Source: JBLHZY01 sp047631555 (GTDB taxonomy: Bacteria; Pseudomonadota; Alphaproteobacteria; Rhodobacterales; Rhodobacteraceae). Taken from it: 64,000 nt of DNA. The position numbers and the translations under genes were made by a program. The notes beneath the pieces are model-generated. The model saw only the letters and a list, made by a program, of their open reading frames with translations. It searched no databases and was not told the DNA's origin. This document shows positions 25,350 to 34,402 of the stretch, piece by piece (position 1 is the stretch's first letter; every line of letters begins with the position of its first letter). Location of the stretch: NCBI GenBank assembly GCA_047631555.1, contig JBLHZY010000001.1, forward strand, positions 558,001 through 622,000, in the 5' to 3' direction.

Positions 25350-26339
25350 TTAGGCGGCGGGCGTTTGGGCCAGAAAACTCGCACAGCCAGTGAGCGCTGC
25401 GTAATCGTCTTCGATCACCGTTACCGAGAAGTTTTGCATAAATCCGGCAAAGCGGCCCTTGTCGCGAAACGCCTGCGCAAAGCCAAATTCATCCATATAT
25501 GGCGCCATAGCGCGCGCAACCCCGCCGACAAGAAAGACGCCGCCAAAGGGCAGCTGGATCAACGATAGATTGCCCGCGACCGTGCCAAGGATACGCACAA
25601 AAAGTTTCACCGCATCAAGCGCGCGCGGGTCAGACCCATCTGCGACAGCGGCCATAATATCAGCGGCCAAAAGCTCGCGTTCATCGCGCGCTTCATGGCC
25701 TAAGAAGCGGTAAATCCGCTCAAGCCCGCGCCCCGAAAGAACATCCTCAACCGCCGGAAATCCATGTGCGGTTTCAACATATTGGCACAGGCGCAGCTCG
25801 GCCTCATTGCGGATCGGCAGGTTGGCATGGCCCGCCTCAGAGGGCGTAACCAAGCGGCCCCCATGCGCATTCAAAACCGGCGCCATATTAAAGCCCGTCC
25901 CAACCCCGATCACCAATTGCGCGGCCGTCGGCGCGGGCGCTTGTTCGGGGCCGGAAATGATTGTGCGCAAGTTTTGCGCGTCGACATGGCCAAGCGCATG
26001 GCCCTGCGCCTGTAGATCATTGAGAATGGCGCAATGTTCGGCCTTTGTCGCGCGCATCAATGTATCGCGATCAATGGTCCAATCCAGATTGGTCATGGTC
26101 CCGACGCCATCGCGCACAGGCCCCGCCAAAGCAACGCAGCTCGAGGCACAATCCACATCGCCTTCCTCGGCGATGTAGCGGCGCAGAACCGTCTCAAGGC
26201 CCGGCGCGCCGGCATTGGCATAGCGGCGAATAGACCCCTCCAAAAGCACAGAACCGCGCGCCAAAGCGACCCGTGTATTGGTGCCGCCAATATCAGCAAC
26301 GAGAGAAAGCGTATCGGCAGGGTGGGCGGATTTTGGCAT
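25350..26339 (-). CDS. glk: Glucokinase
   Basis: The 329-residue kinase belongs to the bacterial Glk family. It shows the N-terminal phosphate-binding ADIGGTNTRVALA, the catalytic-Asp region AILNDLQAQGHALG and the second phosphate loop VIGVGTGFN. It phosphorylates intracellular glucose released by the neighbouring beta-glucosidase and alpha-glucosidase, feeding central metabolism. It follows the beta-glucosidase gene by 30 bases, so the two are co-transcribed, and it is the last gene of the leftward sugar operon. The 259 bases beyond it, up to the che operon, show no gene. Confidence 0.93.
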   Translation of the reverse strand: MPKSAHPADTLSLVADIGGTNTRVALARGSVLLEGSIRRYANAGAPGLETVLRRYIAEEGDVDCASSCVALAGPVRDGVGTMTNLDWTIDRDTLMRATKAEHCAILNDLQAQGHALGHVDAQNLRTIISGPEQAPAPTAAQLVIGVGTGFNMAPVLNAHGGRLVTPSEAGHANLPIRNEAELRLCQYVETAHGFPAVEDVLSGRGLERIYRFLGHEARDERELLAADIMAAVADGSDPRALDAVKLFVRILGTVAGNLSLIQLPFGGVFLVGGVARAMAPYMDEFGFAQAFRDKGRFAGFMQNFSVTVIEDDYAALTGCASFLAQTPAA

Positions 26340-26369
26340 TAGAACGTGGCTCCGGATGAGGCGAAAGGT

Positions 26370-27692
26370 TTAGGCTTTTAGCGCGTCTGCAAGCATGTGA
26401 TAGGAGGCTTTGGGCGTCCGTTTTTGGCTGTCAAAATCGACATGAACCATGCCAAACCGCTTTTCATACCCAAGCGACCATTCATAATTATCCAAAAGCG
26501 ACCAATAGAAAAAGCCCTGAACATTCGCGCCTTGCGAAATGGCCTCTTTTACGGCCCCCAAATGCGCTTTGATAAAGTCCATCCGCTCTTGGTCATGCAC
26601 GACCCCGTTGCGCAGCTCATCCGCCCAAGCCATGCCATTCTCAGTGATGTAAAGCGGCTTACCGCCAAGCGCATCATGGCCGCGCATCAAAAATTCGCGC
26701 AGGCCCTCTGGATATATCTCCCAGCCCATCTGCGTCGTTGCCCGATGGCCGGGCACATCGCGCGTGGCGGGCCATGGCGCGCCGGGATCATTCGCATGCG
26801 TGTGACGCGTATAATAGTTTACACCAAGCCAATCAATGGGTTGCGAGATCATCTTCATGTCCTCCTCCCAGCCAGTTGGCAGATGAGGCGCAAGCCCCTC
26901 AAGCGCCTCGAGCGGGTAATTGCCATGGGCAATGCCCTCTAAATACCAGCGGTTAAACAAAGCGTCTTGGCGCGCCGAAGCGGCGACATCGGCAGGGCTG
27001 TCGCTTGCCGGATGAGCGCTGTCAAAATTCAGCACAATCCCGAGGTTCTTTTGCCCCATGGCGCGCAGCCGTGTCATCGCTTCGCCGTGGGCTTTGAGCA
27101 CATTATGCATCGCGCGCGCCGTGGCGCGGATATCGCGCTTGCCCGGCGCATGCGCCCCAAGAAAATGGCTCAAATAAGCAACGCACCAAGGCTCGTTGAT
27201 CGTTGCGATTGCTTCCATGCGATCGCCGATCTTGGCCGAAATCACCTCAACATAATCGCCAAACCACTTGGCAACATCCGGGTTCGTCCAGCCGCCCAAA
27301 TCGGCCAAAGCCGAGGGCATTTCCCAATGATAAAGCGTTTGAAACGGCTTCAAACCGCGCGCCAACATGCCATCCACCAAGCGATCATAAAAATCGAGCC
27401 CCTCGGGATTGGCCGCGCCGCGCCCCTGAGGCATGACCCGCGCCCAAGAGGTCGAGAAGCGGTAAGCATCAAAACCACCGTCTTTCAGCAGGTCAAGATC
27501 CTCCTCAAAGCGATGATAATGGTCGCAAGCCACAGCCCCATCTTCGGCCCGAACAACATTGCCCGGCGTGGCCGCGAATGTATCCCAATGGGTCGAGCCC
27601 GCGCCGCCAAAGGAATGGCCCTCAATTTGATAGGCCGCCGTGGCCGCACCAAAGAGAAAACCTTTGGGGAAATCAGAACGAGAGAGGGTCAT
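26370..27692 (-). CDS. Beta-glucosidase, glycoside hydrolase family 1
   Basis: The 440-residue enzyme has both GH1 catalytic glutamates: the acid/base in TINEPWCVAYL and the nucleophile in YITENGMAW. The GH1 N-terminal signature is also present (FPKGFLFGAATAAYQIEG). It lacks a signal peptide, so it acts in the cytoplasm on imported beta-glucosides. I use the ATG at 27692, which has AAAGGA upstream, rather than the in-frame ATG at 27716. Its presence in an alpha-glucoside locus matches the agl loci of related bacteria and gives the cell both anomeric glucosidases. Confidence 0.93.
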   Translation of the reverse strand: MTLSRSDFPKGFLFGAATAAYQIEGHSFGGAGSTHWDTFAATPGNVVRAEDGAVACDHYHRFEEDLDLLKDGGFDAYRFSTSWARVMPQGRGAANPEGLDFYDRLVDGMLARGLKPFQTLYHWEMPSALADLGGWTNPDVAKWFGDYVEVISAKIGDRMEAIATINEPWCVAYLSHFLGAHAPGKRDIRATARAMHNVLKAHGEAMTRLRAMGQKNLGIVLNFDSAHPASDSPADVAASARQDALFNRWYLEGIAHGNYPLEALEGLAPHLPTGWEEDMKMISQPIDWLGVNYYTRHTHANDPGAPWPATRDVPGHRATTQMGWEIYPEGLREFLMRGHDALGGKPLYITENGMAWADELRNGVVHDQERMDFIKAHLGAVKEAISQGANVQGFFYWSLLDNYEWSLGYEKRFGMVHVDFDSQKRTPKASYHMLADALKA

Positions 27693-27781
27693 AGGGGCAT
27701 CCTTTGGCACAAACATAAAGGCAGCAAGGTGGTGCAGCTTGAACGGGCGAAACTATCGGAAATGGCGGGGATCATCTGGCA

Positions 27782-28816
27782 CTAACTCGGGGCAAAAGGG
27801 CCGGGGCCGCTTGACGCGCCGATGATCAACTCACATTGCAAAAGCGTCTGTTCGGGGGCGGCCATTGGCGTATTGATCCGCGCCAAAACCGCGCGCGCAC
27901 AGATCACGCCAGCGTCGCGAACCGGCGAGCGCGTCGCGGTAAAAATCGCCTCGTCTTGGCCATTGCGCAAATAGCTCAGATCGTCGTCATGGGTAACGAT
28001 GGAGATGTCTTTGCCAAGCTTCAATCCGCGCTCTTGAATGGCGCGGCGTGCGCCGATGGCAGTGATGATCGAAGAGACAAGAACTGCCGAAGGCGGATCG
28101 GGCAGATCAAGCACTTTTCGGGTGCTTGAATAGCCGTAATGTTCGGTCATTTCATTGCTGAACATCAGTGCCGGATCAACCGCCAATCCGTGAGATTTAT
28201 GTACGTTTTCAAAGCCCTCGCGGCGGCGTTCGGCAAAATCCATCTGCTCGATCCCGTTGATCAAAGCAATGCGATGATGGCCCAATGAGATCAAATATTC
28301 GCTCGCCATCTCAAACGCGCCAAGGTTATCAATATCGACCCAAGCATAACTCTCATTTGCGGTTCCCGTGCGCCCGTGAACGGCAAAAGGCATGCCGATT
28401 TCCTCGAGCAACGCAATGCGCGGATCGCCCTCGCGCGGCCCGTGAACGATGATCCCATCAACCGATCCTTTGGTCGCCAGATCGCGATACATTTTCGCCT
28501 CATCCGTATCGGCCACAACCGAGAGATGCATGTCATAGCCGTGCTGCGCATAAATCTCGCCCGCGCCAGCGATAAAATCGGCAAAGACCGGGTTCACAAT
28601 TTCATGTTTGGTCGAGATCGGGATCACATGTCCGATTGACATGGTGCGCCCCGTGGCAAGCCCTTTGGCGCGCGTATCAGGGCGATAATTGACCCGGCGC
28701 GCCTCAGACTGGACCCGCTCGCGCGTCGCTTCGCTGACTTCTGGATAGCCGTTAAGGGCGCGGCTCACGGTCGTTTGAGAAAGTCCAAGATGGGCTGAAA
28801 GTTGCTTAAGGTTCAT
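27782..28816 (-). CDS. aglR: LacI-family regulator of the alpha-glucoside locus (AglR-like)
   Basis: The 344-residue protein has the N-terminal LacI helix-turn-helix (QLSAHLGLSQTTVSRALNGYPEVSE) with hinge, and a periplasmic-binding-protein-like sensor domain. It heads the leftward operon with the beta-glucosidase and glk, and is divergent from aglEFGAK. A LacI-type operator core lies between them at 28968-28982. By analogy with AglR it should repress the transport genes until an alpha-glucoside or derived ligand binds; the inducer cannot be read from sequence. Confidence 0.9.
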   Translation of the reverse strand: MNLKQLSAHLGLSQTTVSRALNGYPEVSEATRERVQSEARRVNYRPDTRAKGLATGRTMSIGHVIPISTKHEIVNPVFADFIAGAGEIYAQHGYDMHLSVVADTDEAKMYRDLATKGSVDGIIVHGPREGDPRIALLEEIGMPFAVHGRTGTANESYAWVDIDNLGAFEMASEYLISLGHHRIALINGIEQMDFAERRREGFENVHKSHGLAVDPALMFSNEMTEHYGYSSTRKVLDLPDPPSAVLVSSIITAIGARRAIQERGLKLGKDISIVTHDDDLSYLRNGQDEAIFTATRSPVRDAGVICARAVLARINTPMAAPEQTLLQCELIIGASSGPGPFAPS

Positions 28817-29128
28817 CCGTTTTCCTGCTCAAATCAGCCAAATTTTGCCAGCCGTTACTCCGGCGCGCAGGGCGCACAGTAATCGCTTGTGCAGGGCGCG
28901 TCAAAAACATGGTCAAGCGTAGGTTTCTCGCTATGCTCGTATTGGCGGTAAGGGCTCTGTTAAAAAATGTCTAGCGCTAACAGTTCTGAATGCTTCATTG
29001 ACAGACCGCCTCAATTTGATCACCCTAACGTCACTCAAAGCGCTTTGGAAGGGGGATTCTCGCCCGAGCGCTTAAGAAAAAGGTTTCGGATGGGCCGTAA
29101 GGCATCATCTTCATTTGGGAGGAATATC
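28817..29128. other. Control region of the divergent agl operons
   Basis: These 312 bases separate aglR and aglE. They hold the LacI-type operator (28968-28982), an A-run just before it, and a GGGAGG ribosome-binding site at 29118-29123 for aglE. The frame of aglE stays open upstream to an ATG at 28967, but that would begin inside the operator and give a non-secretory N-terminus. I see no other gene here. Confidence 0.7.
28968..28982. promoter_or_regulatory. LacI-family operator upstream of aglE
   Basis: The sequence TGTCTAGCGCTAACA has a perfect 8-nt palindrome TAGCGCTA (28972-28979) with the central CG typical of LacI-family operators. It is the only such site I found between aglR and aglE and is the likely AglR target. 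It lies about 147 bases before the aglE ATG, implying a long leader or a promoter nearby. Confidence 0.65.
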
Positions 29129-30481
29129 ATGAAATATACCCTAGTTGCAGGGGCCGCTGCCCTTGCCCTGACCGCTGGTGCAGCCACCGCTGCGGGCCAT
29201 CTTCCTTTCGCTCCGGGGGACGGCGATTTCAGCTGGGACAGCTATGAAGCGCTGAAGAAATCGGACCTCAAAGGCGAGGTTATCACCGTTTTCGGCACAT
29301 GGCTTGGCGCTGAAAAAGACAGCTTCGAGGCTGCGATGTCCTACTTTGAGGAAGCCACTGGCGCGGATGTTCAGTATTCCGGCTCCGACAGCTTTGAGCA
29401 GCAAATTCTGATCGATGCAGAAGCAGGCTCCGCCCCCAATATCGCGATTTTCCCGCAGCCGGGCTTGGCGGCGGATATGGCATCGCGCGGCTTGCTTACG
29501 CCGCTTGCCGAAGCCGATGCGCAGTGGGTCCGTGACAACTATGCGGCGGGTCAATCCTGGGTTGATCTGGCGACCTACAAAGACAAAATGGGCGCCGAGA
29601 ATTTCTATGGCATCTTTTATCGCGTCGATCTGAAATCGCTGGTTTGGTATTCGCCTGATAACTTTGAGGATGCCGGCTACGAGATCCCGCAATCCATGGA
29701 AGAGCTCAAAGCCCTCTCTGATCAGATCGTTGCCGACGGCGGCACCCCGTGGTGCATCGGGCTGGGTTCCGGCGCGGCGACAGGCTGGCCAGCAACCGAC
29801 TGGGTCGAAGACATGCTGCTGCGCACCTCCGCGCCTTCTGTTTATGACGCATGGGTTGCCAATGAAATCCCGTTCAACGATCCGGCCATCGTCGCCGCGA
29901 TTGAGGAATTCGGCGCGTTCGCCCGCAATGACGACTATGTTGCTGGTGGTGCCGGCGCAGTTGCCTCGACCGATTTCCGCGACAGCCCCAAAGGGATGTT
30001 CTCGTCGCCTCCGCAGTGCTACATGCACCGCCAAGCCTCCTTCATCCCGGCCTTCTTCCCAGAGGGCACCGAGCTTGGAACAGATGCGGATTTCTTCTAC
30101 TTCCCCGCATATGCCTCCAAGGATCTGGGCAAGCCAGTTCTGGGCGCGGGCACAGTGGCGACCATCACCAACGATTCAGTCGGCGCGCGCGCTTTGATGG
30201 ATTACCTCAAAACCCCAATCGCGCATGAGATTTGGATGGCCAACGGCGCATTCTTGTCACCGCACAACGATGCAAACCCTGCGGTTTATGCCTCCGACGC
30301 GGCGCGCGGCATGGGTGAAATCCTGCTTGGCGCGGATACGTTCCGCTTTGACGGCTCCGATTTGATGCCCGGCGCGATTGGCGCAGGCGTATTCTGGACC
30401 GGCATGGTTGATTACACTGGCGGCAAGGACGCAACCGCCGTTGCGACCGAGATCCAAGCGACTTGGGACTCGATTAAGTAA
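29129..30481 (+). CDS. aglE: Alpha-glucoside ABC transporter substrate-binding protein
   Basis: The 450-residue periplasmic protein begins with a signal peptide (MKYTLVAGAAALALTAGAATA) preceded by GGGAGG. Its body matches the extracellular solute-binding family 1 as found in AglE, with segments such as SYFEEATGADVQYSGSD and GTPWCIGLGSGAATGWPATD. It binds alpha-glucosides such as maltose, sucrose or trehalose and delivers them to AglF/AglG. The identification leans on operon order (aglE-F-G-A-K with a LacI regulator). Confidence 0.92.
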   Translation: MKYTLVAGAAALALTAGAATAAGHLPFAPGDGDFSWDSYEALKKSDLKGEVITVFGTWLGAEKDSFEAAMSYFEEATGADVQYSGSDSFEQQILIDAEAGSAPNIAIFPQPGLAADMASRGLLTPLAEADAQWVRDNYAAGQSWVDLATYKDKMGAENFYGIFYRVDLKSLVWYSPDNFEDAGYEIPQSMEELKALSDQIVADGGTPWCIGLGSGAATGWPATDWVEDMLLRTSAPSVYDAWVANEIPFNDPAIVAAIEEFGAFARNDDYVAGGAGAVASTDFRDSPKGMFSSPPQCYMHRQASFIPAFFPEGTELGTDADFFYFPAYASKDLGKPVLGAGTVATITNDSVGARALMDYLKTPIAHEIWMANGAFLSPHNDANPAVYASDAARGMGEILLGADTFRFDGSDLMPGAIGAGVFWTGMVDYTGGKDATAVATEIQATWDSIK

Positions 30482-30502
30482 GCCAAACGGCTTGATAAAA
30501 AC

Positions 30503-30529
30503 GCCCGGCGCGCCGCATGTGCGCCGGGC
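30503..30529 (+). terminator. Strong hairpin between aglE and aglF
   Basis: GCCCGGCGC (30503-30511) and GCGCCGGGC (30521-30529) form a perfect 9-bp G/C stem, 21 bases after the aglE stop. There is no T-run, so it is more likely an mRNA-stabilising barrier than a terminator. It would raise binding-protein over permease levels, as in other sugar transporters. Confidence 0.6.
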
Positions 30530-30588
30530 AGCTATCCGCCTGATGTCCAAACGGGCAGGGCGTTGAAGGCTCCTGGGGAGGGCGCAAC

Positions 30589-31584
30589 ATGACGGACCAG
30601 CTGATCTTTGCCTTTGGCACGATGATTGTCGGTGTCTTTGGCTGCGTTGCTTATTTTTACCTTTCCAACGTTCTAATCGATGCCATCTGGCCTGCGCGCG
30701 GCGCAAATGCCGGGCGCAATATCAATCGCGCCAATGCGGTTCGCCCTTGGCTCTTTCTCGCACCGGCAATCCTGCTGCTCGGGCTCTATCTCGTCTATCC
30801 GGTGTTCAACTCGCTTTGGCTCTCGTTTCACGATCGAACCGGCGAGAACTTCATCGGTTTTGACAATTACCAGTGGCTCGCCGGTGATCCCAAATTCCGC
30901 GAAAGCTTTCTCAACAATATCCTGTGGCTTCTCGTGGTGCCTGCCGCCTCGACCTTCTTTGGCCTTGTTGCGGCGGCGCTGACAGACCGCATCCGCTGGG
31001 GCAATTTCGCCAAATCGATGATCTTCATGCCCATGGCGATCTCCTTCATTGGCGCCTCTGTGATCTGGAAATTCGTCTATGATTTTCGCGCCGAGGATCA
31101 AGATCAGATCGGCCTGCTCAACGCTGTTGTCGTCTCGCTTGGCGGTGAGCCGCATGCTTGGATCACCACGCCATTTTGGAATTCTTTCTTCCTGATGATC
31201 ATCCTTGTCTGGATCCAAACCGGCTTTGCCATGGTGATCCTCTCGGCGGCCCTGCGCGGCATTTCTGAGGAAACAATCGAGGCCTCGATTTTGGACGGCG
31301 CATCGCCGCTGCAGATTTTCTTCAAGATCAAAGTGCCGCAAATCTGGGGCACAATCGCCGTTGTCTGGACCACGATCACCATCACCGTTCTCAAGGTTTT
31401 CGATATCGTTTTGGCGATGACCAATGGCCAATGGGGCAGCCAAGTTTTGGCCAACTTGATGTTTGATTGGATGTTTCGGGGCGCCGATTATGGGCGCGCC
31501 TCGACGGTCGCGCTGGTGATCATGCTGATGGTCACGCCGATCATGGTCTGGAATATTCGCAACGCCCGCAAGGAGATGCGCTGA
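30589..31584 (+). CDS. aglF: Alpha-glucoside ABC transporter permease AglF
   Basis: The 331-residue inner-membrane subunit has an N-terminal helix, then the MalF-type domain with about six further helices and the EAA coupling motif (EETIEASILDGASPLQIFFKI). A GGGGAGGG site precedes the ATG. It forms the channel with AglG. Its TGA overlaps the ATG of aglG by one base. Confidence 0.92.
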   Translation: MTDQLIFAFGTMIVGVFGCVAYFYLSNVLIDAIWPARGANAGRNINRANAVRPWLFLAPAILLLGLYLVYPVFNSLWLSFHDRTGENFIGFDNYQWLAGDPKFRESFLNNILWLLVVPAASTFFGLVAAALTDRIRWGNFAKSMIFMPMAISFIGASVIWKFVYDFRAEDQDQIGLLNAVVVSLGGEPHAWITTPFWNSFFLMIILVWIQTGFAMVILSAALRGISEETIEASILDGASPLQIFFKIKVPQIWGTIAVVWTTITITVLKVFDIVLAMTNGQWGSQVLANLMFDWMFRGADYGRASTVALVIMLMVTPIMVWNIRNARKEMR

Positions 31585-32720
31585 TGGATAATATCGCAGG
31601 CTCGCGCCCGGCGCTCAGCTGGGCCGTCAACATCGCCGTTGTCATCCTTGTCCTCGCTTGGACCATCCCAACCCTTGGCTTGCTGATCTCTTCCTTTCGA
31701 GATCGCGACCAGATCAATACCAGCGGCTGGTGGACATCGCTTTCCGCCTCCGAGCAGAATATTGTCGCCCGTGCTGATGCGCCAAAAGAGGCAAAACAGA
31801 TCGGCGATAAATGGGTTCTGGAAGGCAGCGTGTTTGAAAGCGGGCAGGGCGAAGTGACCGCCTTTGGCATCACCTCGCAAAGCCCGACCGAATTCAAACC
31901 GGGCGACATTGCCCCCCATAAATCCGGCGCAAATATCTCCATCGATACCGCAGGCGCCTACACAATTACCTACGCCGAAAAACCAAGCGGCAACCGGGGC
32001 CTGCGCCTCTTTGCGACCTCGCTGACCTCCCCAAGCTTCACGCTCGCCAACTATGATCGCGTGCTCTTTTCTGAGGGTATCGCGCGAAGCTTCATCAACA
32101 CTTTCACCGTGACAATTCCCGCGACAATCATCCCGATTCTGATCGCCGCCTTTGCCGCTTATGCGCTTGCTTGGATGGAGTTCCCCGGCCGCGCGCTGTT
32201 GATCGCTATCGTCGTTGGGCTCTTGGTTGTGCCGCTGCAAATGTCGCTTATCCCCTTGCTAAAGCTGCACAATTCTATCGGCCTTGGCAAAAGTTACCTT
32301 GGCATTTGGATGGCGCATACGGGCTTTGGCCTGCCGCTCGCAATCTATCTGTTGCGCAACTATATCGCCGGATTGCCGCGCGAAATCATCGAGAGCGCCC
32401 GCGTTGACGGCGCGACAGATTTCGAGATTTTCCGCCGCATCATCCTGCCGCTGTCCTTCCCCGCGCTTGCCAGCTTTGCGATCTTCCAATTCCTCTGGGT
32501 CTGGAACGATCTGCTGGTCGCGACCGTCTTTCTTGGCAACACAGAAGGCCAGCTGGTGATGACAGGCCAGTTGCGCGAACTTTTGGGCAGCCGTGGCGGC
32601 GATTGGGAAATTCTTGCAAGCTCGGCCTTCGTGTCTATCGCGGTGCCGCTGCTTGTCTTCTTTGCAATGCAAAAATACCTCGTGCGCGGCCTGCTGGCCG
32701 GCTCGGTCAAAGGCGGATAA
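31584..32720 (+). CDS. aglG: Alpha-glucoside ABC transporter permease AglG
   Basis: The 378-residue permease starts at the ATG overlapping the aglF stop (TGATG). After the first helix it has a periplasmic insert of over 100 residues (from about DRDQINTSGWWTSL to SPSFTLANYDRVLFSEG). The MalG-type helices and coupling loop (PREIIESARVDGATDFEIFRRI) follow. The large insert is usual for AglG and separates it from plain MalG proteins. It is followed 6 bases later by the alpha-glucosidase gene. Confidence 0.92.
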   Translation: MDNIAGSRPALSWAVNIAVVILVLAWTIPTLGLLISSFRDRDQINTSGWWTSLSASEQNIVARADAPKEAKQIGDKWVLEGSVFESGQGEVTAFGITSQSPTEFKPGDIAPHKSGANISIDTAGAYTITYAEKPSGNRGLRLFATSLTSPSFTLANYDRVLFSEGIARSFINTFTVTIPATIIPILIAAFAAYALAWMEFPGRALLIAIVVGLLVVPLQMSLIPLLKLHNSIGLGKSYLGIWMAHTGFGLPLAIYLLRNYIAGLPREIIESARVDGATDFEIFRRIILPLSFPALASFAIFQFLWVWNDLLVATVFLGNTEGQLVMTGQLRELLGSRGGDWEILASSAFVSIAVPLLVFFAMQKYLVRGLLAGSVKGG

Positions 32721-32726
32721 ATACAG

Positions 32727-34379
32727 ATGAGCGCAGCAGAAAAAACCCTCAAACAGCTGACCCAATCCCATGATTGGTGGCGCGGTGCGGTGATCTATCA
32801 GGTCTATCCGCGCAGCTTTCAGGACAGCAATGATGACGGGATCGGCGATCTTGGCGGGATAACGTCGCGGCTGCCCTATATCGCCTCGCTCGGTGTCGAT
32901 GCGCTGTGGATTTCGCCGTTCTTTACCTCGCCGATGAAGGATTTCGGCTATGATGTCTCGGACTATTGCGATGTCGATCCAATGTTTGGCACTTTGGCCG
33001 ATTTCGATGCCCTGATCGCGCGCGCCCATCAGCTTGGCCTCAAAGTGATGATTGATCTGGTGCTCTCGCATACCTCGGATCAGCACCCATGGTTTGTCGA
33101 GAGCCGCAAAGATCATTCCAACCCCAAAAGCAACTGGTACGTCTGGGCCGATGCCAAAGAAGACGGCACGCCGCCCAACAATTGGCTCTCAATCTTTGGC
33201 GGTTCGGCATGGGCGTGGGACGCAGGGCGGATGCAATATTACCTGCACAACTTCCTCACCGAGCAGCCCGATCTCAACTTCCACGAGCCCCAAGTTCAGA
33301 CCGCCTTGCTTGAGGCGGCAACCTTCTGGCTTGAGCGCGGCGTTGATGGCTTTCGCCTTGATACGATCAACTTTTACTTTCACGATGCCGAGCTGCGCTC
33401 CAACCCGGCTTTGCCCGCCGAGGCGCGCAACGCGACCATTGCCCCCGCGGTAAACCCCTATAATTGGCAAGAGCATATCTACTCAAAGAACCGCCCGGAA
33501 AACCTTGATTTTCTTCGCAAATTGCGCGCCGTGATGGAACCGTATGGCGCAGCCGCCGTGGGTGAAGTGGGCGACGCACAGCGCGGGCTTGAAATCCTCG
33601 GCCAATATACTGCGGGCAATGATTTGATGCAGATGTGCTATGCGTTCGAGCTGCTCTCTGGCGATCAACCAACGGCTGCCTATGTCGCCGATGTCATGGC
33701 CAAACTCACATCCGCTGCGCCCAATGGCTGGGCCTGCTGGGCCTATTCCAACCACGATGTTGTGCGCCACATATCCCGCTGGGGCCTCAGTGACGCCGCC
33801 GCGCGCCTGTTCACCACGTTGATGATGTGCCTGCGCGGATCGGCCTGTATCTACCAAGGCGAAGAGCTCGGCCTTCCCGAAGCAGATGTCGCCTTTGAAG
33901 ATCTCCAAGACCCCTACGGCATCGCCTTTTGGCCCGAGTTTAAGGGGCGCGATGGCTGCCGCACGCCGATGGTCTGGGAGCAAAGCAATTCAAATGGTGG
34001 CTTCTCGCAAGCGCCCAAAACATGGCTCCCGGTCGCGGCAAATCACCTCGCAAAATCCGTCGCCGCCGCCGAAGATATGCCAACGGCGCTCTTGCATCAC
34101 TACCGCGCAGCCATCGCCCTGCGCCATGACAGCAATGCCCTTGCCCTTGGCGCCCAATCGCCGCTCAAAGCGCAAGGCGATTTGCTTTCGTTCTTGCGTG
34201 AAAGCAATGGCGAAGAGGTCATGTGCCTGTTCAATATGGGCGATGACGTCGCCACAACAACCTTGCCCGCGGGCGCATGGGAAAACATCGCAGCGCCTCT
34301 GGGCGGTGCGTCGCCCAATGCCGATGCAAGCCTAAGCCTCGCCCCATGGCAAACCGCAGTTTTGCGCCGCGCATTCTAA
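32727..34379 (+). CDS. aglA: Alpha-glucosidase, glycoside hydrolase family 13
   Basis: The 550-residue cytoplasmic enzyme has the GH13 barrel signatures: DLVLSHTSDQHPWF, the nucleophile region GVDGFRLDTINFY and YSNHDVVRH near the transition-state residues. The N-terminus (WWRGAVIYQVYPRSFQDSNDDGIGDL) is that of the oligo-1,6-glucosidase/AglA subfamily. It splits imported alpha-glucosides to glucose, which glk then phosphorylates. No signal peptide is present. Confidence 0.93.
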   Translation: MSAAEKTLKQLTQSHDWWRGAVIYQVYPRSFQDSNDDGIGDLGGITSRLPYIASLGVDALWISPFFTSPMKDFGYDVSDYCDVDPMFGTLADFDALIARAHQLGLKVMIDLVLSHTSDQHPWFVESRKDHSNPKSNWYVWADAKEDGTPPNNWLSIFGGSAWAWDAGRMQYYLHNFLTEQPDLNFHEPQVQTALLEAATFWLERGVDGFRLDTINFYFHDAELRSNPALPAEARNATIAPAVNPYNWQEHIYSKNRPENLDFLRKLRAVMEPYGAAAVGEVGDAQRGLEILGQYTAGNDLMQMCYAFELLSGDQPTAAYVADVMAKLTSAAPNGWACWAYSNHDVVRHISRWGLSDAAARLFTTLMMCLRGSACIYQGEELGLPEADVAFEDLQDPYGIAFWPEFKGRDGCRTPMVWEQSNSNGGFSQAPKTWLPVAANHLAKSVAAAEDMPTALLHHYRAAIALRHDSNALALGAQSPLKAQGDLLSFLRESNGEEVMCLFNMGDDVATTTLPAGAWENIAAPLGGASPNADASLSLAPWQTAVLRRAF

Positions 34380-34402
34380 CGCTGGATATCAGGAGATACG
34401 AC

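Noticed and set aside
34277..34402. N-terminal extension of aglK by 42 residues
   Set aside because: It overlaps the 3' end of aglA, is not similar to MalK-type proteins and lacks a ribosome-binding site, whereas AGGAG precedes 34403.
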